Shown: positions 27,152 through 38,032, counted from the first letter of the stretch. The stretch is 64,000 nucleotides of DNA from Luteimonas sp. FCS-9 (GCF_001014645.1 NZ_LASZ01000003.1:124001-188000), one strand, 5' to 3'. Translations and numbers: made by a program. The notes: generated by a model not told the origin, from the letters alone.

Positions 27152-27451
27152 TCAGGCGCGCGCACCCAGCGACTGCACCATGCGGTCGCGCAGCCTGGCG
27201 TCGTCCTGGGCCTGCGGCGGGGCGATCTCGCCGGGCGCGAAGCCGCGCTCGAGCGCGTCCTCCGCGTCCAGGCCGTCCCAGGCGACGAACTCGGCGTCGA
27301 GCAGCATCGAGCGCGCGGTGTCCTCGCTGTCGTAGGGCAGGGTGTTGCCGTCGCTGTCGAACACTTCGGCGGTCCCGGCCTCGAGCACGCGCAGGCGCGC
27401 CCAGATCACGGTCCGCCCGATCGTCGCCAGCCACCATTCGTCGCGGGTCAT
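27152..27451 (-). CDS. Small hypothetical protein upstream of the SDR gene
   Basis: A 99-residue acidic cytosolic protein, MTRDEWWLATIGRTVIWARL at the N-terminus. There is no membrane segment and no recognisable domain. The C-terminal half is rich in Asp/Glu/Ala (DAEDALERGFAPGEIAPPQ). It lies one base before the SDR start, suggesting coupling, and 19 bases after the stop of the small membrane protein gene. I do not know the function. Confidence 0.75.
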   Translation of the reverse strand: MTRDEWWLATIGRTVIWARLRVLEAGTAEVFDSDGNTLPYDSEDTARSMLLDAEFVAWDGLDAEDALERGFAPGEIAPPQAQDDARLRDRMVQSLGARA

Positions 27452-27470
27452 CGAACAGGTCCTTCCAGGG

Positions 27471-27773
27471 TCAGGGAGCGATCGACCACAGCCACAGCAC
27501 GGCGCACGCGGTCAGCGCGCCGAGGATCACGATCAGCGCGATCCGCGCCGGTGTGGCCAGGCCGGTGAACTGGCGGTCGGGCACTTCGTAGTAGCCGCCG
27601 GCCAGCAGCCAGCGCAGCGCGGCCGGCTGCAGGAACGCGCCTTCGGCGAATCGCGCCCGCACCGCCGGATGCCGGTCGCGCAGGTGCACCAGCGACAGCG
27701 GCCAGAAGATCACGAACGCGGTCGCCCCGCCGATCGCGACGCCGAAGAAGCACAGGGCGAGGAAGAGGATCAA
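27471..27773 (-). CDS. Small membrane protein coupled to asnS (TTG start)
   Basis: A 100-residue protein with two transmembrane segments, [22 protein letters not shown] at the N-terminus (about residues 1-25) and [19 protein letters not shown] near the C-terminus. No ATG or GTG fits. The TTG at 27773 overlaps the asnS stop as TTGA and has a ggcgga site about 6 bases upstream, so coupling is likely. Function unknown. Confidence 0.65.
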   Translation of the reverse strand: MILFLALCFFGVAIGGATAFVIFWPLSLVHLRDRHPAVRARFAEGAFLQPAALRWLLAGGYYEVPDRQFTGLATPARIALIVILGALTACAVLWLWSIAP

Positions 27774-29167
27774 TATTCCGCCTGTCCCGGCGCGCGGGGG
27801 TAGGGGATCGCGTCGCGGATGTTGGACAGGCCGCAGACATAGACGATCAGGCGCTCGAAGCCCAGGCCGAAGCCGGCGTGGGGCACGGTGCCGTAGCGGC
27901 GGAAGTCGCGGTACCAGCCGTAGTGCTCGCGGTCGAGCCCGAACTGGTCCATGCGCGCATCGAGCACGTCGAGGCGTTCCTCGCGCTGCGCGCCGCCGAT
28001 GATCTCGCCGATGCCCGGCGCCAGCACGTCCATCGCGGCGACCGTCCTGCCGTCGTCGTTGAGGCGCATGTAGAACGCCTTGATGTGCTCGGGATAGTTG
28101 GTCACCACCACCGGGCGGCCGACGTGCTGTTCGGTGAGCCAGCGCTCGTGCTCGGTCTGCAGGTCCAGGCCCCATTCGACCGGGAATTCGAACTTCTGGC
28201 CCGACTGGCGCAGCAGTTCGACCGCATCGGTGTACTCGATGCGCTCGAACGGGGCGTTGACGAACTTCTCCAGGCGCGTGATCGCGTCCTTCTGCACGCG
28301 CTCGGCGATGAAGGCCATGTCGTCGCTGCGCTCGTCGAGCACCGCACGGAACAGAAACTTCAGGAAGTCCTCGGCCACGCGCGCGTCCTCGGCGAGATCG
28401 GCGAACGCGATCTCCGGCTCGATCATCCAGAACTCGGCCAGGTGGCGCGTGGTGTGGCTGTTCTCGGCGCGGAACGTCGGGCCGAACGTGTAGACCTTGC
28501 TCATCGCCAGGCAGAACGCCTCGACGTTGAGCTGGCCCGACACTGTCAGGAACGCCTCCTTGCCGAAGAAGTCGCGCGAGAAATCGACCCTGCCCTCGCG
28601 CAGCGGCAGGTTCGCCAGGTCCAGCGTCGAGATGCGGAACATCTGGCCCGCGCCCTCGGCATCGGACGTGGTCACGATCGGGGTGTTGATCCAGTAGTAG
28701 CCGTTCTGGTGGAAGTAGCGGTGCGCGGCCTGCGCCAGGCAGTGGCGGATGCGCGTGACCGCGCCGAACAGGTTGGTGCGCGGGCGCAGGTGCGCGACCT
28801 CGCGCAGGAACTCCAGCGAGTGCGCCTTGGGCTGGATCGGGTAGGTCTCCGGATCCTCGACCCAGCCCACGACCTCGATCTCGCGCGCCTGGATCTCGAA
28901 GCTCTGTCCCTGTCCCTGCGAGCGGACCAGCGTGCCGGTGGCGATCACCGAGCAGCCGGCGGTCAGCCGCTTGATCTCGGACTCGTAGTTGGCCAGCGCC
29001 TGCGGCGCCACGACCTGGATCGGCGCGAAGCACGAGCCGTCGCTGACGTTGACGAAGCTCAGGCCCGCCTTGGAATCGCGGCGGGTGCGGACCCAGCCAC
29101 GGACGGTGACGTCGCCGCCCTCGGGAAGATGGCCGGCGAGGGCCTGTTGGACGCTGGTCGTGGTCAT
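27770..29167 (-). CDS. asnS: Asparaginyl-tRNA synthetase
   Basis: Class II aminoacyl-tRNA synthetase charging tRNA-Asn (465 residues). The N-terminal OB-fold anticodon-binding part is about residues 15-110 ([20 protein letters not shown]). The catalytic core has motif 2 ([20 protein letters not shown]) and motif 3 ([12 protein letters not shown]). The ATG at 29167 is the first consistent start. Divergent from the iscA-like gene, with a 114-base region between them. Confidence 0.96.
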   Translation of the reverse strand: MTTTSVQQALAGHLPEGGDVTVRGWVRTRRDSKAGLSFVNVSDGSCFAPIQVVAPQALANYESEIKRLTAGCSVIATGTLVRSQGQGQSFEIQAREIEVVGWVEDPETYPIQPKAHSLEFLREVAHLRPRTNLFGAVTRIRHCLAQAAHRYFHQNGYYWINTPIVTTSDAEGAGQMFRISTLDLANLPLREGRVDFSRDFFGKEAFLTVSGQLNVEAFCLAMSKVYTFGPTFRAENSHTTRHLAEFWMIEPEIAFADLAEDARVAEDFLKFLFRAVLDERSDDMAFIAERVQKDAITRLEKFVNAPFERIEYTDAVELLRQSGQKFEFPVEWGLDLQTEHERWLTEQHVGRPVVVTNYPEHIKAFYMRLNDDGRTVAAMDVLAPGIGEIIGGAQREERLDVLDARMDQFGLDREHYGWYRDFRRYGTVPHAGFGLGFERLIVYVCGLSNIRDAIPYPRAPGQAEY

Positions 29168-29281
29168 GCCTTGAATCCCGGGAATCCGCACCGATGAATG
29201 GCTGCACAGTCTACCGTGCCGCCGCAGCGCCGCGGATGCCCGCTCAGCTGCCGCTGCCGACCGCAGGAGTACACTCGTCCC

Positions 29282-29620
29282 ATGGCCATCGCACTCGCTC
29301 CCGCCGCCCTCGAACGGGCCCGCCGTTTCCTCGCCGCCAGCCCCGGTGCGCTGGGCCTGCGCTTCGGGGTGGCCAGGACCGGCTGCTCGGGCTGGGGCTA
29401 CGTCGTCGACCTGGCGCACGAGGAGAAGCCCGGGGACGCGGTGTCCGAGCAGGACGGCGTGCGGATCTACGTCGACGCGCAGAGCCAGCCGATGGTCGAC
29501 GGGACCGAGATCGACTTCGCGCAGAAGGGGCTGAACCAGGAGTTCGTGTTCCGCAACCCGAACGCGGCCGCCGAGTGCGGTTGCGGCGAGAGCTTCACGA
29601 CCGATCCCGGCAAGGCCTGA
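29282..29620 (+). CDS. iscA: A-type iron-sulfur cluster carrier (IscA/ErpA family)
   Basis: A 112-residue HesB-family protein that binds and transfers Fe-S clusters. The three cysteines are at C35, C99 and C101 (TGCSGWGY and CGCGES), the same numbering as E. coli IscA. No other isc or suf gene is nearby, so a standalone carrier such as ErpA or IscA is equally possible. It is convergent with the SURF1 gene. Confidence 0.92.
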   Translation: MAIALAPAALERARRFLAASPGALGLRFGVARTGCSGWGYVVDLAHEEKPGDAVSEQDGVRIYVDAQSQPMVDGTEIDFAQKGLNQEFVFRNPNAAAECGCGESFTTDPGKA

Positions 29621-29657
29621 CGGGCGGCGGCGGCCTCGGCTGCCTGGACGGACCTGC

Positions 29658-30410
29658 CTATGCGGCGGCGTCGGGGGCGTTGCGGCGGAACTCGCTGCGC
29701 AGCACGAAGCCGATCGCAAGCAGCGTCAGCAGCGCCATGCCGAACCAGGTCAGCGCGTAGCTGAGGTGGTTGTCGCGGAACCGCACGATCGTCAGGCCCG
29801 GCACCGGCCAGTTGGCGCCGTCGATCGAGGTCTGCGCATCGACGAAGAACGGCGCCACGGGCGTCGGCACGTGCCGCGCCGCAGTCATCTCCGCCGGCAC
29901 GCGGGCATACCAGCGATCCTCGGCGGGCACGTTCGCGCGGACGAACAGGCCCGCGCGGTCCGGCTGACGCAGCAGGCCGGTCACCTCGACGACGTCCGAA
30001 TCGTCCACGCGGGCGCGGCTGTCGCGCCTGCGATGGGCATTGTCGACGTAGCCGCGGTTGATCCATACCGTGCCGCCGGCGGTCGCCATCGGCGTCATGA
30101 TCCAGTAGCCAGGCCCGCGCTCGGTCGAGGCGTAGACCGCGACCTCCTGGTCGTGCAGCAGCCGTCCGCGCGCGGTCACGCGGCGGTACTCCGTCTCCGC
30201 CGTGTCCAGGCCGGTCCAGTGGGCGGCGTCCGGCAGCGGCACGGGCGCGGCGTGGATCCGGGCGTCGACGCGGGCGATCAGGTCGCGTTTCCAGCCGAGC
30301 CGCTCGACCTGCCACAGGCCCAGCGCGACGAAGCCGGCAGTCGCCGCGACCAGGAAAACCAGCAACGCCCAGCGTCGGGCCGGGCGTTGCGGGGCGCGTT
30401 GCGCAGTCAT
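29658..30410 (-). CDS. SURF1 family oxidase assembly protein
   Basis: A 250-residue membrane protein with two transmembrane helices near the ends (about 14-33 and 215-233) enclosing a periplasmic domain. [12 protein letters not shown] after the first helix, GYWIMTPM and WINRGYV in the middle are SURF1 hallmarks. SURF1 helps insert haem into terminal oxidases. It follows cyoD by 19 bases, so it is probably the last gene of the quinol oxidase operon. Confidence 0.93.
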   Translation of the reverse strand: MTAQRAPQRPARRWALLVFLVAATAGFVALGLWQVERLGWKRDLIARVDARIHAAPVPLPDAAHWTGLDTAETEYRRVTARGRLLHDQEVAVYASTERGPGYWIMTPMATAGGTVWINRGYVDNAHRRRDSRARVDDSDVVEVTGLLRQPDRAGLFVRANVPAEDRWYARVPAEMTAARHVPTPVAPFFVDAQTSIDGANWPVPGLTIVRFRDNHLSYALTWFGMALLTLLAIGFVLRSEFRRNAPDAAA

Positions 30411-30429
30411 GACGAAGCGTCGTGCGTGG

Positions 30430-30822
30430 TCAGGGCGCGACGCGCATCTGCTCGGGCGACATCGGCATCATGTTGGTGTTGAGGTGGTACATGACCCACA
30501 GCGAGCCGACCAGGGCGATGACGATGATGATGCCGGTGAACAGCAGCGACATCAGCAGCCAGCCGCCCTCCGATTTCCGGTTCATGTGCAGGAAGTAGAT
30601 CATGTGCACGACGATCTGGATCGCACCGAACACCATGATCAGCGCGACCGTCCACACGCGGCTCTCGATCACGTCGCCCATGACCAGCCAGAACGGGATG
30701 ACGGTGAGGATCACCGACAGCACGAAGCCGATCACGTAGTCGCGCATGCTGCCGTGGCTGTGCGCATCGTGCGCCGGCTCGTGGCCGGCCTGGTGCGCCG
30801 TGTTGTTGACGTTGCTGCTCAT
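30430..30822 (-). CDS. cyoD: Cytochrome bo3 quinol oxidase subunit IV
   Basis: A 130-residue small subunit with a His-rich N-terminus and three transmembrane helices ([61 protein letters not shown]). The pattern and length match CyoD. Its start overlaps the cyoC stop by four bases (ATGA). Confidence 0.94.
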   Translation of the reverse strand: MSSNVNNTAHQAGHEPAHDAHSHGSMRDYVIGFVLSVILTVIPFWLVMGDVIESRVWTVALIMVFGAIQIVVHMIYFLHMNRKSEGGWLLMSLLFTGIIIVIALVGSLWVMYHLNTNMMPMSPEQMRVAP

Positions 30823-31469
30823 CCCACGACTCCCATCAGATACACGTACGAGAACACGCCGATCCAGATCACGTCGAGGAAGTGCCAGAACATCGACAGG
30901 CACATCAGGCGACGGCGGTTGGCCTCGATCAGGCCGTGCTTGCGCAGCTGGAACACCAGCGTCACCAGCCAGATAAGGCCGAAGGTCACGTGCAGGCCGT
31001 GCGTGCCGACCAGCGTGAAGAACGACGACAGGAACGCGCTGCGCTGCGGCGTCGCGCCCAGGTGCGCCAGGTGCTGGAACTCGTAGAGCTCGATGCCGAG
31101 GAACGCCAGACCGAACAGCCCGGTCACCAGCAGCCAGCCGATCGTGCCGCCCACCTTGTTGCGGTACGAGTTCAGCATCGCGAACCCGTAGGTGATCGAC
31201 GAGAACAGCAGCATGAACGTCGCGACGAGGATCAGCTTCAGGTCGAACAGGTCGGCCGGCGACGGGCCGGCCGCGTAGTTGCGACCGAGCACGGCGTAGA
31301 TGGCGAACAGGATCGCGAAGATGAGGCAGTCGCTCATCAGGTAGATCCAGAAGCCGAGGTTGGTGCCGGTTTCGGGGTGGTGCCCATGCCCGTCGTCGGC
31401 ATGGGGATCCTCGATCACGTGGTAGACGCGGGCGGTGTCGCCGGAAGTGGGTTGGATGCTGTGTGCCAT
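30819..31469 (-). CDS. cyoC: Cytochrome bo3 quinol oxidase subunit III
   Basis: A 216-residue COX3-like subunit with five transmembrane helices. Family features are [35 protein letters not shown] and [20 protein letters not shown]. The N-terminal 40 residues are His/Asp-rich. One base separates it from cyoB. It overlaps cyoD. Confidence 0.95.
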   Translation of the reverse strand: MAHSIQPTSGDTARVYHVIEDPHADDGHGHHPETGTNLGFWIYLMSDCLIFAILFAIYAVLGRNYAAGPSPADLFDLKLILVATFMLLFSSITYGFAMLNSYRNKVGGTIGWLLVTGLFGLAFLGIELYEFQHLAHLGATPQRSAFLSSFFTLVGTHGLHVTFGLIWLVTLVFQLRKHGLIEANRRRLMCLSMFWHFLDVIWIGVFSYVYLMGVVG

Positions 31470-31470
31470 G

Positions 31471-33483
31471 TCAGAGCGCCTGCTGCGCGAGATCGCGCGT
31501 GCGTTGTTCCTCGGTGTCGATCACGTCCTGGGCGGGGATGTGGTAGTCGCGGTCGTAGTTGAAGGTGTGGGCGATCGCCGCGACGATCAGTGCCACGAAC
31601 GACACGCCCGCCAGCCACCAGATGTGCCAGATCAGGCCGAAGGCCAGGGCGACGCTGATTGCCGACAGCACGACACCGGCACCGGTGTTCCGGGGCATGT
31701 GGATCGGCACGAAGCCGGCCAGCGGGCGCTTGTAGCCATGGCGCTTCATGTCGGCCCACGCGTCGATCTCGTGGACCACCGGGGTGAAGGCGAAGTTGTA
31801 GGCCGGCGGCGGCGACGAGGTCGACCACTCCAGCGTGCGGCCGTCCCACGGGTCGCCGGTGACGTCGCGCAGCGCGTTGCGCTTCCGCACGGCCTGGACG
31901 ATCGACATGATGAACGCGCCGATGCCCGCCGCGACCAGCGCCGCGCCGATCGCCGCGACCACGAAGAACAGGTGCAGCGAGGTGTCCTCGAACTGGCTCA
32001 GGCGGCGGGTCACGCCCATCAGGCCCATGATGTAGAGCGGGGTGAACGCGACCCAGAAGCCGGTCAGCCAGCACCAGAACGACACCTTGCCCCAGAACTC
32101 GTCGAGCTTGAAGCCGAACGCCTTCGGGAACCAGTACACCATGCCGGCGAACAGGCCGAAGACCACGCCGCCGATGATGGTGTTATGGAAGTGGGCGATC
32201 AGGAACAGGCTGTTGTGCAGCACGAAGTCGGCCGGCGGCACGGCGAGCAGCACGCCGGTCATGCCACCGATGACGAAGGTGAACATGAAGCCGATCGTCC
32301 ACAGCATCGGGACGTCGAAGCGGATGCGTCCCTTGTACATCGTGAACAGCCAGTTGAAGATCTTCGCGCCCGTCGGGATCGAGATGATCATCGTGGTGAT
32401 GCCGAAGAACGCGTTGACGCTCGCGCCCGAGCCCATCGTGAAGAAGTGGTGCAGCCACACCAGGTACGACAGGATCGTGATCACCGCGGTCGCGTAGACC
32501 ATCGAGGTGTAGCCGAACAGCCGCTTGCCGCAGTACGTGGCCACGACCTCGGAGAAGATGCCGAACGCCGGCAGCACCAGGATGTAGACCTCCGGGTGGC
32601 CCCAGATCCAGATCAGGTTCACGTACATCATCGGGCTGCCGCCCAGGTCGTTCGTGAAGAAGTTGGTGCCGACGTAGCGGTCCATCGTCAGCAGCGCCAG
32701 CGTCGCGGTGAGGATCGGGAACGTCGCGACGATCAGGATGTTGGTGCACAGCGAGGTCCAGGTGAAGATCGGCATGCGCATGTACTTCATGCCCGGCGCA
32801 CGCATCTTGACGATCGTCACGATCAGGTTGATGCCCGACAGTGTCGTGCCGACGCCGGCCACCTGGAGTCCCCACAGGTAGTAGTCCATGCCGACGCCCG
32901 GACTGTAGTCGGCACCCGACAGCGGCGGGTAGGCGAGCCAGCCGGTCCGCGCGAACTCGCCGACGAACAGCGACAGCATGATCAGCACCGCACCGGCGGT
33001 GGTCATCCAGAAACTGAAGTTGTTGAGGAACGGGAACGAGACGTCGCGCGCGCCGATCTGCAGCGGCACGATGTAGTTCATCAGGCCGGTCACCAGCGGC
33101 ATCGCGACGAAGAAGATCATGATCACGCCGTGCGCGGTGAAGATCTGGTCGTAGTGGTGCGGCGGCAGGAAGCCCTCGCCGCCGCCCGACGCCAGCGCCT
33201 GGTGGGCGCGCATCAGCAGCGCGTCAGAGAAGCCGCGCAGCAGCATCACCAGCGCCAGGATGCAGTACATGATCCCGATCTTCTTGTGGTCGATGCTGGT
33301 GAACCACTCCTTCCACAGGTAGCCCCAGAGGCGGTACCGGGTGACGAGCACGAGCAGCGCGATGCCGCCGATCACGGTGCCGATGAAGGTCACCGCAAGG
33401 ATCGGGTCGTGGAGGAAGGCCAGGGACTCGAGCGAAAGACGCCCGAGCCATGGTGAATTGAGCTGGTCCTGGGGTGCGGACAT
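31471..33483 (-). CDS. cyoB: Cytochrome bo3 quinol oxidase subunit I
   Basis: A 670-residue haem-copper oxidase core subunit that oxidises ubiquinol, reduces O2 and pumps protons. The haem and CuB histidines are in [19 protein letters not shown] with its cross-linking Tyr, WLHHFFTMG, and [13 protein letters not shown]. About 15 transmembrane helices are expected. Length matches CyoB. It is the second gene of cyoABCD, 42 bases after cyoA. Confidence 0.97.
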   Translation of the reverse strand: MSAPQDQLNSPWLGRLSLESLAFLHDPILAVTFIGTVIGGIALLVLVTRYRLWGYLWKEWFTSIDHKKIGIMYCILALVMLLRGFSDALLMRAHQALASGGGEGFLPPHHYDQIFTAHGVIMIFFVAMPLVTGLMNYIVPLQIGARDVSFPFLNNFSFWMTTAGAVLIMLSLFVGEFARTGWLAYPPLSGADYSPGVGMDYYLWGLQVAGVGTTLSGINLIVTIVKMRAPGMKYMRMPIFTWTSLCTNILIVATFPILTATLALLTMDRYVGTNFFTNDLGGSPMMYVNLIWIWGHPEVYILVLPAFGIFSEVVATYCGKRLFGYTSMVYATAVITILSYLVWLHHFFTMGSGASVNAFFGITTMIISIPTGAKIFNWLFTMYKGRIRFDVPMLWTIGFMFTFVIGGMTGVLLAVPPADFVLHNSLFLIAHFHNTIIGGVVFGLFAGMVYWFPKAFGFKLDEFWGKVSFWCWLTGFWVAFTPLYIMGLMGVTRRLSQFEDTSLHLFFVVAAIGAALVAAGIGAFIMSIVQAVRKRNALRDVTGDPWDGRTLEWSTSSPPPAYNFAFTPVVHEIDAWADMKRHGYKRPLAGFVPIHMPRNTGAGVVLSAISVALAFGLIWHIWWLAGVSFVALIVAAIAHTFNYDRDYHIPAQDVIDTEEQRTRDLAQQAL

Positions 33484-33525
33484 GGGGTTCCTGCCTAGTA
33501 CTGGATTCTGTGATGCGATCCGGGA

Positions 33526-34728
33526 TCAGCGGCCCGAGGGGCCGCTGTCATCGTCCGGCTTGCCGGGTGCGCCTTCCTGGCGGGGCGCCTGCCCCGGCGG
33601 GATCGGCTGCACGCCCTTGTCGTCGCCGCCCTCGCTCGACGGCGCGGGCTGCGGCGTGGGCTCCTCGGGCGAGACGGCCCGCGGCTGGTGGCCCTGCGGC
33701 TCGTCGCCGCGCGCCTCGCGGCCGGCCTCGGGGAACGTCGCGCCGGGCGCGGCGACCGGGTCGTCGGCATGGCGGTTGTCGTAGCGCAGCCGGGCGTAGT
33801 TGGCATGGCTGTCGACGCCGCCACCGCCGGAGCGGTCGATGTGCGCCATCTCGTGCATGCACATCGAGCCCGGGGCCACGCACATGTTCAGGATGGCCTC
33901 GTAGAGCGCCGGGTCGACGTCGCCGAAGTAGCGCACCGGCTCGCGCTCGGACGGCTTCTCGAGCACCAGATACTCCTCGCGGCCCAGCGGCGTCCGGTCG
34001 GCCTGCACCTTGCGCACCCACGCATCGAACCCGTCCTGGCTCATGCCGTGGAAGTCGAAATGCATGTGCGAGAAGCCGTCGCCGCTGTAGTTGCCCGAGA
34101 AGCCCTTGTAGACGCCCTCGGCGTTGATCACCGCGTTGAGCTTGGTCTCCATGCCGGTCATCGCGTAGATCTGGCCGGCCAGCGCCGGGATGAAGAACGA
34201 GTTCATCATCGACGAGGAGGTGATCTTGAACTCGATCGGCACGTTCACCGGCGCGGCCAGTTCGTTGACCGTCGCGATGCCCTGCTCGGGATAGAGGAAC
34301 AGCCACTTCCAGTCCAGCGCCACGACCTCGACCACCAGCGGCTCGACGCCCTCGGCGACCGGCGTGTTCGCGTCGATCCGGTCGAGCGGGCGGTAGGGAT
34401 CGAGCTTGTGCGTGGTGATCCAGGTCACCGTGCCCAGCACCAGGATGATCGCCAGCGGGGCCGACCAGATCACCAGTTCCAGGCGGGTGGAGTGGTGCCA
34501 GTCCGGCGCGTACTCGGCGTCCTTGTTCGACGCCCGGTACTTCCACGCGAAGAAGAACGTCAGGAAGATCACCGGGACGATGATCAGCAGCATCAGCACC
34601 GTCGACAGCAGGATCAGGTCGCGCTGCTGGACGGCGATGTCGCCGGACGGCCGCATGACGACCCAGTCGCAGCCGGACAGCAGCAGGACGGTCCCGAGCA
34701 GGACCGAGAATCGAAGGAAGGATTTCAT
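33526..34728 (-). CDS. cyoA: Cytochrome bo3 quinol oxidase subunit II
   Basis: A 400-residue lipoprotein subunit with lipobox LLLSGC, two transmembrane helices and a periplasmic cupredoxin domain. The domain lacks the CuA cysteine pair, as in quinol rather than cytochrome c oxidases. The last hundred residues, after the Gly-rich DRSGGGG stretch, are a Pro/Glu/Gly-rich disordered tail that is longer than usual. The ATG at 34728 was chosen because it gives the signal peptide. First gene of the operon; the region to 34907 upstream carries the divergent promoters for cyo and the MFS gene. Confidence 0.95.
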   Translation of the reverse strand: MKSFLRFSVLLGTVLLLSGCDWVVMRPSGDIAVQQRDLILLSTVLMLLIIVPVIFLTFFFAWKYRASNKDAEYAPDWHHSTRLELVIWSAPLAIILVLGTVTWITTHKLDPYRPLDRIDANTPVAEGVEPLVVEVVALDWKWLFLYPEQGIATVNELAAPVNVPIEFKITSSSMMNSFFIPALAGQIYAMTGMETKLNAVINAEGVYKGFSGNYSGDGFSHMHFDFHGMSQDGFDAWVRKVQADRTPLGREEYLVLEKPSEREPVRYFGDVDPALYEAILNMCVAPGSMCMHEMAHIDRSGGGGVDSHANYARLRYDNRHADDPVAAPGATFPEAGREARGDEPQGHQPRAVSPEEPTPQPAPSSEGGDDKGVQPIPPGQAPRQEGAPGKPDDDSGPSGR

Positions 34729-34907
34729 TGGCGGGAGATGGACAACGGAAAAGGGAAAACGGCTTGACGGAGACGCCACGTCGCGGCGGCTAGCGTTGAA
34801 TCAGGGCAGGGCGCCGGCGCGTGCTGCTGCGCACCTTGCCTGGTGGGCCCGTTTGGGGTTCACAATGCGGTGCATTATCCCCCATAACGACCGGAGAGAG
34901 CGCGCAG

Positions 34908-36227
34908 ATGAGCGGAACCGCACAGCAAGCCACCACCGGGCTGGACGACGCGCCAGAAACCGACGACCTGGAGATCTCGCCCGGCAAGATCGCGTTCCCG
35001 GTCGTGATGGGGCGCACGTCGGAGTTCTTCGACTTCTTCGTCTACGGCATCGCGTCGGTGCTGGTGTTCCCGTACCTGTTCTTCCCCGACAGCGATCCGG
35101 TGCAGGCCACGCTCAAGTCGTTCGCGATCTTCTCGCTGGCGTTCGTCGCCCGGCCGATCGGCTCGGCGGTGTTCATGGCCATCGACCGCAACTTCAGCCG
35201 TGCGACCAAGCTGATCGTGGCGCTGTTCCTGCTGTGCGGCTCGACGATGGCCATCGCGTTCCTGCCCAGCTACGCCCAGGTCGGCATGCTGGCGCCGGTG
35301 CTGCTGGCGGTGTTCCGCTTCGGCCAAGGCCTGGGCTGGGGTGGCGCCTGGGACGGGCTGCCGTCGCTGCTGTCGCTCAGCGCGCCGCGCGAGCGCCGCG
35401 GCTGGTACGCGATGGTGCCGCAGCTGGGCGCGACGTTCGGCTTCATGCTCGCCGGCGGCATGTTCCTGGTGTTCACCCGGTTCCTGAGCCAGGAGGACTT
35501 CATGGCCTGGGGCTGGCGCTTCCCGTTCTTCGTGGCGCTGGCGCTGAACGTGGTCGCGCTGTTCGCGCGGCTGCGCCTGGTGATCACGCCCGAGTTCGTG
35601 CAGTTGTTCAAGCAGCAGGAGCTGCAGCCGCGCCCGATCATCGAGACCGTGCGCACCCATCCGCGCCAGGTGCTGCTCGGTGCGCTGATCCCGCTGGCCA
35701 GCTACGCGATGTTCCACCTGGTCACGATCTTCCCGTTGAGCTGGGCAACGCTCTACACCGACCACGACCCGGGCGACTTCCTGGAGAGCCTGCTGCTGGG
35801 CGCGATCGTGGGCGGCGTCGGCATCGTGCTGTCGGGCGTGCTGGCCGACCGGGTCGGCCGCCGCGGCCAGTTGGCGATCGCCGCGGTGCTGATCGCGATC
35901 TTCAGCTTCTTCGCGTCCGGCCTGCTCGGCGACGACACGACCGCCGGCCGCACGACCTACGTGGTGCTCGGGTTCGCGCTGCTGGGCCTGTCGCTGGGCC
36001 AGGCGAGCAACGCGATCGCTTCGCGCTTCGAGAGCATCTACCGCTACACCGGCGCCGCGGTGACGTCCGACATCGCGTGGCTGCTGGGCGCGGGTTTCGC
36101 CCCGCTGGTCGCGCTGGGCGTCTGCAGTCGTTTCGGGCTGGAGTACGTGGGCTACTACCTGCTCTCGGGCGCGGTGGTCACGCTGGCCGCCCTGGGCTTC
36201 AGCCGCACGCTCGAAACCGTGCGCTGA
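34908..36227 (+). CDS. MFS transporter, metabolite:proton symporter type
   Basis: A 439-residue inner-membrane permease with about 12 transmembrane helices. It begins with an acidic cytosolic region, then [18 protein letters not shown], a start like that of the MHS (ProP/KgtP/ShiA) group. The conserved loop between helices 2 and 3 is [20 protein letters not shown], and [12 protein letters not shown] lies in the second half. The ATG at 34908 has a GGAGAG site just upstream, which decides it over earlier in-frame codons. Substrate unknown; an organic acid or osmolyte is usual for this group. Confidence 0.88.
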   Translation: MSGTAQQATTGLDDAPETDDLEISPGKIAFPVVMGRTSEFFDFFVYGIASVLVFPYLFFPDSDPVQATLKSFAIFSLAFVARPIGSAVFMAIDRNFSRATKLIVALFLLCGSTMAIAFLPSYAQVGMLAPVLLAVFRFGQGLGWGGAWDGLPSLLSLSAPRERRGWYAMVPQLGATFGFMLAGGMFLVFTRFLSQEDFMAWGWRFPFFVALALNVVALFARLRLVITPEFVQLFKQQELQPRPIIETVRTHPRQVLLGALIPLASYAMFHLVTIFPLSWATLYTDHDPGDFLESLLLGAIVGGVGIVLSGVLADRVGRRGQLAIAAVLIAIFSFFASGLLGDDTTAGRTTYVVLGFALLGLSLGQASNAIASRFESIYRYTGAAVTSDIAWLLGAGFAPLVALGVCSRFGLEYVGYYLLSGAVVTLAALGFSRTLETVR

Positions 36228-36571
36228 CCGCCACGCGTCGCGCGCCCCCTGGGGCGCGCGGTCGCTTTGGCGATGGTGGGCGGTCTGCACGATGCGGTCG
36301 TCCAGGCCCGGGACATCCGGGCACGAGGGGGCGGGGGAGGGCCTGCGAGCCGGCTCGGGCGCGCCCCCGGGGGGGGCGCTCCGTTGTCGCGGTGGCCGGA
36401 TCCCCATTTCACCATGCCTGTACCCGTCGGGGCTGCGACCGAGTGTCGCACCTGCGCACCCGGCGACCCGCATTCCGGTGCCTCGCTTGCCCGGCCGCGC
36501 CGGATCTGTGACAATCGCCGGCTCCCTGCGCCAGACGCCGGGAGACCCTTGCTCCACCGCACTTCGCGGGG
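36228..36571. other. Gap between the MFS gene and the rpsF leader
   Basis: No convincing gene. The start holds a GC-rich near-perfect palindrome (36240-36259) followed by gtcgcttt, perhaps a weak terminator for the MFS gene. The remainder should hold the rpsF promoter; I see no clear -35/-10 pair. Confidence 0.5.
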
Positions 36572-36610
36572 GGCTATCCGGACCGCCGCCGACCGGCGCG
36601 GTCGATATCC
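36572..36610 (+). promoter_or_regulatory. Candidate S6:S18-binding leader hairpin of rpsF
   Basis: The rpsF leader folds into a lower stem (ggctat with atatcc, one mismatch) and an upper stem (GACCG with CGGTC, extended by CGCC with GGCG, loop GACC). Between them lies an asymmetric bulge with CCG on the 5' side and a single G opposite. Known S6:S18 autoregulatory leaders have this shape, with a conserved CCG that mimics the 16S rRNA site. It ends just before the AAAGGA ribosome binding site. Confidence 0.65.
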
Positions 36611-36624
36611 GAAAGGAAACCACA

Positions 36625-37068
36625 ATGCGTCATTACGAAGTCGTGTTCCTGGTCCATCCGGACCAGAGCGAGCAGGTGCCCGCGATGATCGAGCGTTACA
36701 AGTCGATGATCGAAGGTGCCGAAGGCACCATCCACCGTCTCGAGGACTGGGGCCGCCGCCAGCTGGCCTACCCGATCAACAACCTGGTCAAGGCCCACTA
36801 CGTGCTGTTCAACATCGAGGTCGGCCAGGCCGGTCTCGACGAGCTCGTCGAGGCGTTCCGCTTCAACGATGCCGTGCTGCGCCACCTGGTGATCCGCCGC
36901 GACGAGGCCGATACCGAGCAGTCGCTGATCATGAAGAACAAGGACGACAAGGGCGACAAGCCCGAGCGTGGCGAGCGTCGTCGCCGTGACGACGAGGGCG
37001 AGTCCACCGGCGGCGACGCCGAGGGCGAGAAGTCCGACAAGTCCGACACCAACGCCGAAGCCGCCTGA
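36625..37068 (+). CDS. rpsF: 30S ribosomal protein S6
   Basis: A 147-residue S6. The first 95 residues are the ferredoxin-like S6 fold ([38 protein letters not shown]). The last 45 residues are a highly charged Lys/Asp/Glu/Arg tail, as is common in gammaproteobacteria, here somewhat long. The ATG has an AAAGGAAA site. S6 binds S18 on the 30S platform; rpsR follows after 11 bases. Confidence 0.97.
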   Translation: MRHYEVVFLVHPDQSEQVPAMIERYKSMIEGAEGTIHRLEDWGRRQLAYPINNLVKAHYVLFNIEVGQAGLDELVEAFRFNDAVLRHLVIRRDEADTEQSLIMKNKDDKGDKPERGERRRRDDEGESTGGDAEGEKSDKSDTNAEAA

Positions 37069-37079
37069 GGAGCACGTCC

Positions 37080-37310
37080 ATGTCCAAGTTCTTCCGCCGC
37101 CGCAAGTTCTGCAAGTTCACCGCCGAGGGCGTCAAGGAGATCGACTACAAGGATCTCAACACCCTGCGCCAGAACCTGACCGAGAACGGCAAGATCGTCC
37201 CGAGCCGCATCACGGGCACCAAGTCGCGCTACCAGCGGCAGCTGGCCACCGCCGTCAAGCGCGCGCGCTACCTGGCCCTGATCCCGTACACCGACAACCA
37301 CAACGTGTGA
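37080..37310 (+). CDS. rpsR: 30S ribosomal protein S18
   Basis: A 76-residue S18, basic and matching the family over its whole length: [18 protein letters not shown] at the N-terminus, then [22 protein letters not shown]. It forms the S6:S18 dimer. No priB gene lies between rpsF and rpsR. A 150-base gap with inverted repeats (37326-37356 region) separates it from rplI. Confidence 0.97.
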   Translation: MSKFFRRRKFCKFTAEGVKEIDYKDLNTLRQNLTENGKIVPSRITGTKSRYQRQLATAVKRARYLALIPYTDNHNV

Positions 37311-37460
37311 GGCCGGCGGGTCCCTCCGCCGAAGCCCGGCCTTCCATGGCCGGACTTTACCAAAGCGGATGGCGATACCGTTCTGCATCATCATTCCGTC
37401 CGGTTCGGACAGCAATCGTTGCGGCGCCTTGGGCGCCGCTAACGAATACGGAGCAATTCC

Positions 37461-37913
37461 ATGCAGCTGATTCTTCTCCAGAAGGTCACCAACCTCGGCA
37501 ACCTTGGCGACAAGGTCAACGTCAAGCCGGGCTACGGCCGCAACTACCTCGTGCCCCAGGGCAAGGCTGTGCCGGCGACCGAGGCCAACCTGGCCGAGTT
37601 CGAGACCCGCCGCGCCGAGTACGAGGCCAAGGCCAAGGCCCAGCTCGACGAGGCGCAGTCGCGCCTGACCCAGCTTGAGGGCGCCAGCGTGACCGTCTAC
37701 GCGAATGCGTCGACCGAAGGCAAGCTCTACGGTTCGGTCGGCCCGCGCGAGATCGCCGAGGCGCTGACCAAGGCCGTCGCCCCGGTCGAGAAGTCGGAGG
37801 TCGTGCTCGGCGAGGGCGCGTTCCGCAACACCGGCGAGTACGAGGTGGTGGTCCATCTGCACGCCGACGCCGAGACCACGGTCAAGGTGATCATCGAAGG
37901 CGAGGTCGCCTGA
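37461..37913 (+). CDS. rplI: 50S ribosomal protein L9
   Basis: A 150-residue L9. The N-terminal domain [30 protein letters not shown] is diagnostic. A long connecting helix and a C-terminal domain ([14 protein letters not shown]) follow. A GGAG site precedes the ATG. It is followed by a strong terminator. Confidence 0.97.
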   Translation: MQLILLQKVTNLGNLGDKVNVKPGYGRNYLVPQGKAVPATEANLAEFETRRAEYEAKAKAQLDEAQSRLTQLEGASVTVYANASTEGKLYGSVGPREIAEALTKAVAPVEKSEVVLGEGAFRNTGEYEVVVHLHADAETTVKVIIEGEVA

Positions 37914-37937
37914 TCCATCGGATCGGGTGGTCCTGGA

Positions 37938-37967
37938 CGGGCGCCGCAAGGCGCCCGTTTTCGTTTG
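37938..37967 (+). terminator. Rho-independent terminator after rplI
   Basis: 8-bp perfect stem cgggcgcc (37938-37945) with ggcgcccg (37950-37957), loop gcaa, followed by ttttcgttt. It closes the rpsF-rpsR-rplI transcript. Confidence 0.9.
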
Positions 37968-38032
37968 GGCTGTCTGTTGGTTCGGCGCCTTGTCGTTATC
38001 TTGACGGCCTGACGGCGGGCTTCGGTTGGGGT

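Noticed and set aside
36240..36259. Palindrome after the MFS gene as a firm terminator
   Set aside because: The loop would be two bases at full pairing and the T-run is weak, so it is kept only as a note in the gap entry.
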